From Microbacteriaceae bacterium BACL25 MAG-120322-bin65 (GTDB taxonomy: Bacteria > Actinomycetota > Actinomycetes > Actinomycetales > Microbacteriaceae), in NCBI GenBank assembly GCA_001438965.1, contig LIAY01000003.1:1-37772 (forward strand): 37,772 nucleotides of DNA, given 5' to 3'. The translations under genes were made by a program, and so were the position numbers. How positions within the stretch are numbered: the first letter of the stretch is position 1; every line of letters starts with the position of its first letter. The notes beneath the pieces are model-generated. The model was not told the origin of the DNA and did not search any database. It saw nothing but the letters and a program-made list of their open reading frames with translations. Below, piece by piece: positions 1 to 8,799 of the stretch.

Positions 1-212
1 TTCAGGCGATTAGCGATAATCAGGGCGGTTTCCTGCGCCCTAGACAAGGGACTAGAGACCATCAAATCGAACTGGTGGCCCACCAAAACATCGCCCAAGG
101 CGACCGCTTGTGCGCGTCCGGTGTCATTGAGCGGAATGTCACTAACGCCTTGAATTTTGCGTTGCCGATTCCACTCTGTTTCTCCGTGGCGAACAAGAAA
201 AAACCGCGTCAT
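1..212 (-). CDS. Histidine phosphatase (phosphoglycerate mutase-like) family protein, 3' end truncated by the window edge
   Basis: Reverse complement from ATG at 212 reads MTRFFLVRHGETEWNRQRKIQGVSDIPLNDTGRAQA..., with the RHGE phosphatase motif; SD-like AAGGAG upstream. Not in the supplied ORF list because it runs off the edge. Confidence 0.88.
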   Translation of the reverse strand, partial: MTRFFLVRHGETEWNRQRKIQGVSDIPLNDTGRAQAVALGDVLVGHQFDLMVSSPLSRAQETALIIANRL

Positions 213-257
213 AACACTCCTTGGGTAAACCCCGGTTACTCACTGTGGCGAGATGCC

Positions 258-1106
258 TTATGAACGTAAACCCTCGACTACCAAAGCGAGAGTTTCTGAC
301 GTCCCACCCTCAATCCTAACCGTTGCCATCCGATCTGCCTTGGTAGGCCCCCTGTTGATGATGACAATGGGGATTCGTCGCTTGTAGGCCAGTGTCACTA
401 AACGCATTCCAGTGTTGACCACCAGAGACGAACCCGCCACCACGAGGGCTTCTGATCGGGCCAACAGGCTAGATGCTTGATCAAAAACGGAGAAGGGAAC
501 CATTTCACCGAAAAAAACAACCTCGGGCTTGAGCACCCCTTCACACAGTTCACACGGTGGCACAACGAACTCAGACGATACTTCGATGTCCACATCGCCA
601 TCAGGTTTTACCACCCCTTCTAGACCGGCACCGGGTATCCAAGGATTGAGCTTGTCAATGGAGCGTGCTATCGCGCTGCGAGCAAAAGACTGTCCGCAGT
701 GAATGCATCGAACCTTATCGAGTCGACCATGGAGATCCACCACTCGAAGAGATCCAGCTTTGTGGTGGAGGGCATCCACGTTTTGCGTGATGACGCCAGA
801 AAAGATCGAAGTCTCTTCTGCCCGGGCTATCGCGGTGTGACCCGCGTTGGGGGTTGCGCCGGCGAAACGTCCCCACCCAACGTGGGAACCTAACCAATAC
901 CGTTTGCGATGTGCGGGGGAGTCCAGAAAGCTCTGCAGCGTCATCGGGTGAGCTTTAGGGGCGCCCTCGCCGCGGTAGTCAGGAATTCCCGAATCAGTGG
1001 AAATTCCGGCACCGGTGAGCACTGCGGTGCGTTTTCCGGCCAAGATGTCAACGGCACGTTCGATAAGCGGGTCCACCTCGGAATCCAAGACGTCCACTGC
1101 AGCCAT
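258..1106 (-). CDS. Sir2-family NAD-dependent protein deacylase (sirtuin)
   Basis: GAGISTDSGIPDYRG, TQNVDALHHKAG, CIHC...CELC zinc ligands, GSSLVV motif. Confidence 0.93.
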   Translation of the reverse strand: MAAVDVLDSEVDPLIERAVDILAGKRTAVLTGAGISTDSGIPDYRGEGAPKAHPMTLQSFLDSPAHRKRYWLGSHVGWGRFAGATPNAGHTAIARAEETSIFSGVITQNVDALHHKAGSLRVVDLHGRLDKVRCIHCGQSFARSAIARSIDKLNPWIPGAGLEGVVKPDGDVDIEVSSEFVVPPCELCEGVLKPEVVFFGEMVPFSVFDQASSLLARSEALVVAGSSLVVNTGMRLVTLAYKRRIPIVIINRGPTKADRMATVRIEGGTSETLALVVEGLRS

Positions 1107-1196
1107 CGAAGCAAACCCCCTTACTGGGCATCATGCGTACTCTGGAGGCTAGCGCTCGTTTTTTACGATCATGTTTCGCGCAGCAGAAAGTGAGAG

Positions 1197-2018
1197 GTGA
1201 ATGTCGTGATTTTCCACACCCTCACCGATCAGCAACACCCAGCTCTTGCGAACTACCGCGATCTCACCGATGTGGCACTTCGAAGCGCCAAAGAGCCCGA
1301 ATGGGGTATCTACATCGCAGAGTCCCTCAAGGTCTTAGACCGCGCACTGCGCGCCGGGCATGCGCCAATTTCTGTCCTCACCACGCCGCAGTGGTGTGAT
1401 GCGCTCCTAGCGCTGTCGGAAAAGTTTCCCGAGCAGTCCCACGCACTGCCGGTCTATGTCTGCGATGAGGCCCTAGTGGAGTCGATTACTGGGTTTCATG
1501 TTCACCGCGGCACGCTTGCGGCCATGGCCAGGCCCTCACTGCCCAGCATGGAATCGGTCATCTCCCAGGCCAAACGAGTGGTCGTGTTGGAAAATATCGT
1601 CGATCACACCAACATGGGGGCCGTTTTTCGCTCAGTTGCTGGTTTGGGTTGCGACGCCGTGATTGTGTCGCCATCGTGTGCCGATCCGCTCTATCGCCGC
1701 AGTATCCGTGTGAGCATGGGAACCGTGATGCAGGTTCCGTGGACGAGGGCATCTTCCTGGACTGAACTTGTTGAGGTTTTACATAGCGCGCACTTCCATC
1801 TAGCCGCGTTAGCACTTGATGACACAGCGATCGCCCTCGATGTTTTCGCGGCCAAACCCCCGGATAAGCTCGCGCTTATCCTCGGCACCGAAGGGGCCGG
1901 GCTGAGCAAAACCGCACTGGAAAGTGCCGATTCGCTGGTCAGTATTCCGATGAGCGGTGGAGTGGACTCTTTGAATGTTGCGGCCGCTAGCGCAGTAGCG
2001 ATGTGGGCTCTTCGCTAA
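1197..2018 (+). CDS. SpoU/TrmH-family RNA 2'-O-methyltransferase
   Basis: C-terminal SPOUT motifs: VVLENIVDHTNMGAVFRSVAGLGCDAVI, LILGTEGAGLS, VSIPMSGGVDSLNVAAASAVAMW. Confidence 0.92.
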   Translation: MNVVIFHTLTDQQHPALANYRDLTDVALRSAKEPEWGIYIAESLKVLDRALRAGHAPISVLTTPQWCDALLALSEKFPEQSHALPVYVCDEALVESITGFHVHRGTLAAMARPSLPSMESVISQAKRVVVLENIVDHTNMGAVFRSVAGLGCDAVIVSPSCADPLYRRSIRVSMGTVMQVPWTRASSWTELVEVLHSAHFHLAALALDDTAIALDVFAAKPPDKLALILGTEGAGLSKTALESADSLVSIPMSGGVDSLNVAAASAVAMWALR

Positions 2019-5000
2019 CGAAAATTTCGTGCTGCAGTGGGAACCTGGAGCTCTAGTTTTTCGATTGCATCTGCCACCACGGAGACGACTCCTTCCGGGC
2101 TTCGCTCCAGTAGTCCTCTCACGATAAGGGCGCCACTATCTCGAAGCACGAGTCGATAGCGCTTCCACAATCCCACACCACAGATGACATTAACCAGACC
2201 GGTTTCATCTTCCACGTTGAGAAACGTCACCCCCATTGCAGTGGAGGGGCGTTGCCGGTGGGTCACCATTCCCGCCACCCACACCCGGCGTCCCGGCTCA
2301 TGGGTGAGCATGTCCGCCACGGTGGATACCCCCGAATCGCTGAGCCGCTGGCGCACATAACGCACCGGGTGATCCCCGGGGGAGGCGCCAGTGAAAATGC
2401 GATCAGCCATCATCACTTCGTGTGGTGTCATATCGTCAAATAAGGGCAACACCAAAGCCGTGGTGGTGTGAGGGAGATACTGCGGATGCTCAGTAGCGAG
2501 ATGCCCAGCGGCCCATATTCCTTCTCGGCGCGAGATTCCACAATCATCCAGTGCGCCTGCGCTCGCTAAAGACTCAAGATGGCGGGCGCTAAGCCCTACC
2601 CGCCGGGCCAGATCAGTGGGATCAGCATAAAGACCACCAGAAAGTCGCTCGGTGACAATGCGCTTGGCTGTTTCTGCACCAACTCCGCGCACACTGGCGA
2701 GACCCCACCGCACAGCCAAAGCACTATCGCGTCGGTGTGTGGTGGTGGGGTCTTCGCCGTGAGGGTTAAAAACAGGAGACGGAGCGGGCTGGTCATAGCG
2801 CAGGCAATCATCTAGACCACTGGGTGTGGCGCTGCCGCCCTCCACAGCCTCTACGGAGGCCTCGGACAGTGAATACTGCACCGAAGCGCGCCTGATTTCC
2901 ACTCCGTGGCGTTCTGCATCAGAAACCAGAGATGCCCCGGAGTAGAAACCCATCGGTTGTGCTCGTAGCAAACCGGTAAGAAACACTGCCGGATAGTGCA
3001 ATTTCAACCAAGCACTGGCATAGACGAGCAAAGCGAAACTTAAGGAATGGCTCTCAGCAAACCCAAAATTGGCAAAGGCTTGAATCATCGTATAAATACG
3101 ATCCGATGTCGCCGTATCTAAGCCGCTCTTAGCCATGCCGGTATAGAGCGTTTCTCGTAACGACTCGATGCGCTCTAAACCACGTTTTGATCCCATCGCA
3201 CGACGCAATAAATCAGCGTCCTCACCACTGCAACCGCCTACGGCCATTGCAATTTGCATCAGTTGTTCCTGGAATATCGGCACCCCCAAAGTGCGCTTCA
3301 GACACTCCTCGAGCGCTGGGTGTGGATATTCCACCGGTTCCAGACCTGCCTTGCGACGCACGAAAGGGTGCACCGCACCCCCTTGAATGGGGCCTGGTCG
3401 CACCATCGCAATTTGGATGGCTAAGTCATAAAATCTGCGCGGTTGAAGCCTTGGCAGTAGGGCCATTTGCGCCCTGGATTCCACTTGGAAAACCCCGATG
3501 GAATCGGCGCGACAGAGCATGTCATACACACCTGCTTCATCCCGAGGCAGCGTGGCAAGCTCAAAGGATTCCCCCAAGTGTTCTTCCACCAGGTCAAAGG
3601 TGTCCCGGATGGCTTCTAAAATCCCTAAACCTAAAAGATCAAACTTGACCAAACCCATCCATTCACAGTCATCTTTATCCCACTGCAACACTGTGCGATC
3701 GGCCATCCTGGCGTGTTCGATGGGCACCACTTCTGATACGGGACGATCGGTGAGGACCATGCCACCGGAGTGAATCCCTAGATGTCGGGGCAGAGTGAGC
3801 GCGCGCAGGGCAAGGGTGGTGACGTTATCGGGAATGGTGTGAGAGTCAGTGTCTTTGAGCGCACCCGATCGCTCTATCTGACGAGAGAAGGAATCTTGTT
3901 GACCAGCGCTAAAGCCAAGGGCTCTTGCCATATCGCGAATCGAACTTTTGCCACGGTATTCAATAACGGTGGCAACCTGGGCGGCTTGCCTGCGCCCGTA
4001 GCGCTCATAGACGTATTGGATGACTTCTTCACGCCTACGAGATTCAAAATCAACATCGATATCGGGTTCTTCATCCCGCAGGGCAGAAAGAAAACGTTCA
4101 AAGGGCAGGTTGTAATAAATCGAATCAACCGCTGTGATATCGAGTAAAAAACACACCGCAGAATTTGCCGCTGACCCACGGCCTTGGCAGAGGATTCCTC
4201 GCCCTCGGGCAAAACGAACAATGTCGTGAACAATCAAAAAGTACCCAGCGAAATCCTTTTTCTCGATCAGATCAAGTTCCGCAGCAATGCGCTTCTCTAT
4301 AGCCGGTGACGCTTGTGGGTAACGTCTGGGCACCGCTTCACTAATGAGGCTTCGTAAATAACTCATCGGTGTGTGACCTTCAGGGGATATCGAGCTTGGC
4401 AAACCCGGTGTTACTTTTTTGAGCGAAAAACTCAACTGGGCGGCAATCTCGGCACTGCGGGGGACTGCACCGGGAAAAGCCTTAAACCGCTTGGCTTGTT
4501 GCGCGCCCGAGCGCAAATACGCAGCCGGTGAAGCGGGCAACCAGTTATGTAATGAATCCAAGCTAGATCGTGCGCGCACAGCCGCCATAGCCTGAGCGAG
4601 ATCAGCTTCTTCTGGGGTGGCGTAGTGCACCATTCCCGTTGCCACAACAGCTAGACGATGCTTCATCGCCAGTGTCGCAAGAAAATCATTGTGCGCACTA
4701 TCCAGAGGGTGTCCGTGGTCATAGAGCTCCACCACGACGTTGTCAGCCCCAAAGAGATCTACCAGGCGTTCTAGCTGCTCTTCACTACGCGCTTGTTCTT
4801 TTTGTGAGGGCATCCGGGTGTGAGGTAATTCCGATCGAACCCCACCTTTACGACAGCCGGTAAGAATCATCCAGTGATCTCTGCCCATATCGGCCAAAGT
4901 TTCTAGATCACACTGGAGGGTGCCCTTTTCCGGTGTGGCTAAGTGGGCTTCTGTGAGAGCGCTACACAAGCGGTGATACCCCTGCTCACCACGGGCCAAG

Positions 5001-5404
5001 ACCAGCAAGTGTTGCCCTGAGGGGTCGGGCACTTCGGTGCGAGCTTGGTTATGAGCCAGTGAAATTTCTGCACCAAAAACGGTGGGCATGTCCAGTGAAG
5101 CAGCGGCTTCAGCAAAACGCACGGCGCCATACATACCGTTGTGATCGGTAATGGCAAGACCTTTTAGCCCCAGTTGTTTCCCTCGCTCCACCAGTTTCCC
5201 AGGTGCTGAGACGCCGTCGAGAAAACTAAAACTGGTGTGTAGGTGCAATTCGGCATAATCCGTGGCGTCCTCACCCACCGCCAAAGGTGGCTGCGGTGAT
5301 AGAAGCTGCTCTGAGCCACTCGAAACAGGTCTGAGCGCCCCAGGGTCGCCTCTCAGCCGTCGTTCATGCTCAGACCAGGCGATAGGCGGGTTATGCCACC
5401 CCAT
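2015..5404 (-). CDS. dnaE2: Error-prone DNA polymerase DnaE2 / ImuC
   Basis: 1129 aa C-family polymerase with N-terminal PHP domain (YAELHLHTSFSFLDGVS), PDIDVDFESRRREEVIQYVYERYG, GIHSGGMVLTD; lies directly after imuB with TAATG stop/start overlap. Confidence 0.95.
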   Translation of the reverse strand: MGWHNPPIAWSEHERRLRGDPGALRPVSSGSEQLLSPQPPLAVGEDATDYAELHLHTSFSFLDGVSAPGKLVERGKQLGLKGLAITDHNGMYGAVRFAEAAASLDMPTVFGAEISLAHNQARTEVPDPSGQHLLVLARGEQGYHRLCSALTEAHLATPEKGTLQCDLETLADMGRDHWMILTGCRKGGVRSELPHTRMPSQKEQARSEEQLERLVDLFGADNVVVELYDHGHPLDSAHNDFLATLAMKHRLAVVATGMVHYATPEEADLAQAMAAVRARSSLDSLHNWLPASPAAYLRSGAQQAKRFKAFPGAVPRSAEIAAQLSFSLKKVTPGLPSSISPEGHTPMSYLRSLISEAVPRRYPQASPAIEKRIAAELDLIEKKDFAGYFLIVHDIVRFARGRGILCQGRGSAANSAVCFLLDITAVDSIYYNLPFERFLSALRDEEPDIDVDFESRRREEVIQYVYERYGRRQAAQVATVIEYRGKSSIRDMARALGFSAGQQDSFSRQIERSGALKDTDSHTIPDNVTTLALRALTLPRHLGIHSGGMVLTDRPVSEVVPIEHARMADRTVLQWDKDDCEWMGLVKFDLLGLGILEAIRDTFDLVEEHLGESFELATLPRDEAGVYDMLCRADSIGVFQVESRAQMALLPRLQPRRFYDLAIQIAMVRPGPIQGGAVHPFVRRKAGLEPVEYPHPALEECLKRTLGVPIFQEQLMQIAMAVGGCSGEDADLLRRAMGSKRGLERIESLRETLYTGMAKSGLDTATSDRIYTMIQAFANFGFAESHSLSFALLVYASAWLKLHYPAVFLTGLLRAQPMGFYSGASLVSDAERHGVEIRRASVQYSLSEASVEAVEGGSATPSGLDDCLRYDQPAPSPVFNPHGEDPTTTHRRDSALAVRWGLASVRGVGAETAKRIVTERLSGGLYADPTDLARRVGLSARHLESLASAGALDDCGISRREGIWAAGHLATEHPQYLPHTTTALVLPLFDDMTPHEVMMADRIFTGASPGDHPVRYVRQRLSDSGVSTVADMLTHEPGRRVWVAGMVTHRQRPSTAMGVTFLNVEDETGLVNVICGVGLWKRYRLVLRDSGALIVRGLLERSPEGVVSVVADAIEKLELQVPTAARNFR

Positions 5405-6963
5405 TAGTCATACCGCGCTTCAATATGCCAGTGTCCATCATCCGTAGCGCTAATCAACCAGCCAAGCCCGTCCTCATCAACAACCTGGAGACGATGCAGA
5501 GACCGGCTATGAGTGGGATCCCACCATTTTTCCCACACTGGCCAAGGACCAGCCCAGGACGTCAGTTTCCTGCGGCGCTGACCAGAAATAAGCCAAGCCG
5601 GCGAAGCTGAAAGCTCGGCGCTAGCGGAAACCACGATGTCAGCGCCATCGTCACCCATGAGTGACACCGCCCACGGAATAGCAAAAACGGTGGCCGGTAG
5701 GGGAGAGGGCAACGCTCCAGGAAGAGGCCCCCGCTCGTGAGTCACGGGTGTTTTTTCGCCCCATGGTGTGAGCACCTGAGCTTCTCTAGCTACTCGCGCT
5801 CGTCGCGAGGTGCTCGTAAGAACGCCACTGGCCCCCACCATGCTTTGCACACGAGAGAGCACATGGTGCACTTTGCTATCGGGTCCATGTCCCCATAAAC
5901 CAGGTTCATGGGCGTAAATATCTTCAGGTTCTACCGCGGCATAGTGCACCGAGAGCACACCGGGTGGGAAGTCCGTATCTTCACCAGCGCGGTCACGAAA
6001 ACACTGGTCAAGTTGCCACCGCACGCGATCAACCAGATCACTCGCGGAGAAAAAGCGCGGGTGTACCCACGTGCGCTCGTGTACCTGACCGTCATCAAAA
6101 CTAAGGGTGATGCGCACCTGAGTACACACCTGTAAAGCCTGATAAAGCCGATCGCAGTACTGCTGCGTTCGTGTTCGAATAGCAAAACCAACCTGATCGG
6201 TCAGGGCGTATGACTCGGGAAGGTCAATGAGTTCCTGGGAATCCAGCGGTGCATCCCTTAGCGCTAGGGGAGTATCACCTAGACCCATAGCCAGTCGATA
6301 CAACCGCGATCCATGAGTGCCTAGACGCTCTCGGATTGCGTCTGCACCCAATGCCACAAAATCACCTACCGTATGCACTCCCAAGCGCACAAGAAGTGAC
6401 ACCGTGGCCTCATCATCTAAAACAGTGATCGGCATATCGGCAAGAAAAACAGCCGACTGCCCAGGTTCCACCGTTCGTATCGGATGCGTCGCTGTGGTCT
6501 GCCTGGCCGCTATCACCGCGCTGAAGAGATCATCAGCAATACCCACTCGAGTGCTAGCCAGGGGCTCACTGCGACTCACTGCGTCCATGAGAATCCTGGC
6601 GGAGGCTTGCTCACTGCCATAAAAACGAGCGAGACCTCGAGCGGGAAAAGCAACCAGTCCTGGAGAAATTAGCGAGTGTTGGGGCACATAGGTAGCCAGA
6701 TCAATAATGATGCGCTGAAAAGAAATGTGGTCCCGTGCGCTATCGGTAGCCGCCATCACGATGGTGGGGCAGATCAAGTGAGCATCTCGACGTTTCATTC
6801 CCACACGCACACCCGCCTGGGTGGCCTCCGTGGAACACTGTGTGAGCACACCGCCGTGTAGTAGCGCGACGGGAATACCAGGCACTATCTCGCTGAGTGA
6901 TTCATCTTGGTAAGCGGCCACGATCGACCATTGAGGGCACCACACCACCAGACTGCGCCGCAT
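5404..6963 (-). CDS. imuB: ImuB, Y-family polymerase-like mutasome protein
   Basis: Y-family-like 519 aa protein, N-term MRRSLVVWCPQWSIVAAYQ, QVLTPWG clamp-like motif, located between imuA and dnaE2. Confidence 0.9.
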   Translation of the reverse strand: MRRSLVVWCPQWSIVAAYQDESLSEIVPGIPVALLHGGVLTQCSTEATQAGVRVGMKRRDAHLICPTIVMAATDSARDHISFQRIIIDLATYVPQHSLISPGLVAFPARGLARFYGSEQASARILMDAVSRSEPLASTRVGIADDLFSAVIAARQTTATHPIRTVEPGQSAVFLADMPITVLDDEATVSLLVRLGVHTVGDFVALGADAIRERLGTHGSRLYRLAMGLGDTPLALRDAPLDSQELIDLPESYALTDQVGFAIRTRTQQYCDRLYQALQVCTQVRITLSFDDGQVHERTWVHPRFFSASDLVDRVRWQLDQCFRDRAGEDTDFPPGVLSVHYAAVEPEDIYAHEPGLWGHGPDSKVHHVLSRVQSMVGASGVLTSTSRRARVAREAQVLTPWGEKTPVTHERGPLPGALPSPLPATVFAIPWAVSLMGDDGADIVVSASAELSASPAWLISGQRRRKLTSWAGPWPVWEKWWDPTHSRSLHRLQVVDEDGLGWLISATDDGHWHIEARYD

Positions 6964-6968
6964 GGCGG

Positions 6969-7667
6969 CTAACCTGCCTGACGATGAGCGGCAATATCGG
7001 TAACCGCAGCATGACGGCTCACTTCATGGGTTCCCCATGCGTCAACGAGTATCTCGCAGGTGCGCACCGGATGCCCGTGACGCGGCGTAGCGCTGATTAA
7101 CACACGATGTTCATCCAGCATGCCCCGACCCTGTGTGATACCACTCCATTGATGACGCACCTGGATACTGGCTTCGGTACGAGGCCAGTCGTTGCGCACC
7201 AAAAGAGTGGCTTCTCTTTCGCGTAGACGCCCGGTGAGAGTAGAGAGGATGCGATCTGATGGCGCTGGCAGGGAACCCAGCGCCACGATACCCACTACAT
7301 CAATCAGGGCAGCTAGGACCGAAAACCACTGCTGGCCGGGATAGGGGACAAGGACAAGGCGGTCAACGTTCACTCCCATTTCCTCAGCAGCAGCAAGACC
7401 CATATCGGGCATGCCTACGAGGGCGCACCAGGTGCCTCGAGTCGAGGGCTGCGCTAGAAGCGCCCACAGCAGGGATGAGGAAGAATCCACCTGGTAGATA
7501 GCGCCACGCGAGAGACCTCCCTCGGGGAAAAGACTCGACACTGCTGGTGAAACAGGGAACACTCGGTGTTCCATCTTGGTAACTTCCATCGCATGAATGC
7601 GTTGTTGCAGAGCCTCCACTGCAGCGCGAGCGGGGGGAGCGCCTTCGAGAGTTATTGCGGGGGCCAT
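6969..7667 (-). CDS. imuA: ImuA-like (RecA-like SOS mutasome component); start proposed at ATG 7667 (MAPAITLEG) rather than the ORF-track start at 7790
   Basis: Operon position upstream of imuB/dnaE2; FPEGGLSRGAIYQV and downstream RecA/ImuA-like pattern. The longer ORF-track start would run through the terminator and into the tRNA-Leu gene. The proposed ATG lies 6 nt after a -10-like GAATAT. Confidence 0.85.
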   Translation of the reverse strand: MAPAITLEGAPPARAAVEALQQRIHAMEVTKMEHRVFPVSPAVSSLFPEGGLSRGAIYQVDSSSSLLWALLAQPSTRGTWCALVGMPDMGLAAAEEMGVNVDRLVLVPYPGQQWFSVLAALIDVVGIVALGSLPAPSDRILSTLTGRLREREATLLVRNDWPRTEASIQVRHQWSGITQGRGMLDEHRVLISATPRHGHPVRTCEILVDAWGTHEVSRHAAVTDIAAHRQAG

Positions 7668-7673
7668 AGAGCT

Positions 7674-7702
7674 ATATTCGAACATTTGTTCGATTGTGTC
7701 AA
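7674..7702 (-). promoter_or_regulatory. imuA promoter: TTGACA -35 (7697-7702), 17 nt spacer, GAATAT -10 (7674-7679)
   Basis: Minus strand: ttgaca-caatcgaacaaatgttc-gaatat-agctct-ATG; perfect -35, 17 nt spacing, -10 keeps A at position 2 and T at position 6. Confidence 0.7.
7678..7693 (-). promoter_or_regulatory. LexA (SOS) box TCGAAC-N4-GTTCGA
   Basis: Plus strand reads tcgaacatttgttcga, matching the actinobacterial LexA consensus TCGAACNNNNGTTCGA at all 12 defined positions, just upstream of imuA. Confidence 0.9.
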
Positions 7703-7715
7703 CCTCCACTGACAC

Positions 7716-7757
7716 AAAAGAAAAACAGGGCCCTTCGTCGAAACGAAAGACCCTGTT
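7716..7757 (-). terminator. Intrinsic terminator downstream of tRNA-Leu
   Basis: Minus strand AACAGGGTCTTTCGTTTCGACGAAGGGCCCTGTTTTTCTTTTG: stem AACAGGG/CCCTGTT plus TTCGT/ACGAA, followed by a T-rich tract. Confidence 0.8.
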
Positions 7758-7763
7758 GTCGCG

Positions 7764-7846
7764 TGCGCGAGAGGGGACTTGAACCCCCACGCCCTTTCGG
7801 GCACTAGCACCTCAAGCTAGCGCGTCTGCCATTCCGCCACCCGCGC
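7764..7846 (-). tRNA. tRNA-Leu (anticodon GAG)
   Basis: Minus strand GCGCGGGTGGCGGAATGGCAGACGCGCTAGCTTGAGGTGCTAGTGCCCGAAAGGGCGTGGGGGTTCAAGTCCCCTCTCGCGCA: 7-bp acceptor stem, CTAGC-TTGAGGT-GCTAG anticodon arm, variable arm, GGTTCAAGTCC T-arm; no encoded CCA. Confidence 0.95.
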
Positions 7847-7941
7847 GCACACCGTGTAAAAATTCCACACGACGCGACCGAGACACGACATTACCACTAA
7901 AGTCCCGACCACATTGAGTCCCAACCGCTACCGTTAGGGAT

Positions 7942-8799
7942 ATGGGTCTGTGGGAAGCAATACTGCTGGGCATCGTTCAAGGTCTCACCGAATTCCTCCC
8001 CGTCTCTTCTAGCGCGCACGTGCGCATTGTGGGGGAGTTTCTACCCAGTGCCACCGACCCCGGAGCCACCTTCACCGCAATAACCCAAATTGGCACAGAG
8101 CTTGCCGTCTTGGTCTATTTCGCGGGAAATATCGGAAACATTCTCACCGGCTGGTTTCGCTCACTAGGAAAACCTCGCTCCTGGTGGAAAACCGCCCCAG
8201 CCTCCCAGCGTCAAGATGCACGGCTTGGCTGGTTGATCATGGTGGGAACGCTCCCCATTGTTGCCGTGGGCTATTTCGGCCAGGAATACATTCGTGGCGC
8301 ATTTAGATCACTCTGGTTAGTCGCCACCGTGCTCATTGTTTTCGGGCTCATCCTGGCCGCAGCCGACTGGTGGGGCAAAAAGTCACGAGACTTGACCATC
8401 TTGAGCACACCACATGGCCTCGCCTATGGATTCGCCCAAATGCTGGCGCTCGTCCCCGGTGTTTCTCGCTCAGGCGCGACCATAGCTATGGGCCGGACCT
8501 TGGGCTATGACCGGGTATCCGCCACCCGATATTCCTTCTTACTGGCCATACCGGCAGTGCTGGGTAGTGGTTTCTATGAGCTCAACACTGCTCTTTCTAG
8601 TCCTGATACTGCAGGGCCTTTTACTCTTTTTGATACGGCAGTGGCCACCGTAATGGCCTTCATGATCGGCTGGGCTGTTATCGCTTGGCTCATGCGCTAT
8701 GTCAGCACGCGCAGTTTCCTACCCTTTGTGATTTATCGCCTAGCGTTGGGAACAGCACTGCTGGTGGCGCTTTCCACCGGAGCAATCGACCCGCTATGA
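7942..8799 (+). CDS. uppP: Undecaprenyl-diphosphatase
   Basis: GIVQGLTEFLPVSSSAHVRI and MLALVPGVSRSGATIAMG are the family motifs. Confidence 0.97.
   Translation: MGLWEAILLGIVQGLTEFLPVSSSAHVRIVGEFLPSATDPGATFTAITQIGTELAVLVYFAGNIGNILTGWFRSLGKPRSWWKTAPASQRQDARLGWLIMVGTLPIVAVGYFGQEYIRGAFRSLWLVATVLIVFGLILAAADWWGKKSRDLTILSTPHGLAYGFAQMLALVPGVSRSGATIAMGRTLGYDRVSATRYSFLLAIPAVLGSGFYELNTALSSPDTAGPFTLFDTAVATVMAFMIGWAVIAWLMRYVSTRSFLPFVIYRLALGTALLVALSTGAIDPL

Noticed and set aside
3187-3648. 153-aa plus-strand ORF opposite dnaE2
   Set aside because: Antisense to the conserved polymerase core; Pro/Arg/His-rich composition typical of frame artefacts.
7668-7790. ORF-track N-terminal extension of ImuA (MGVQVPSRARDNRVFRF...)
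   Set aside because: It would translate through the terminator, promoter and LexA box and overlap the tRNA-Leu gene; the sequence is the familiar artefact of reading antisense tRNA T-arm DNA.
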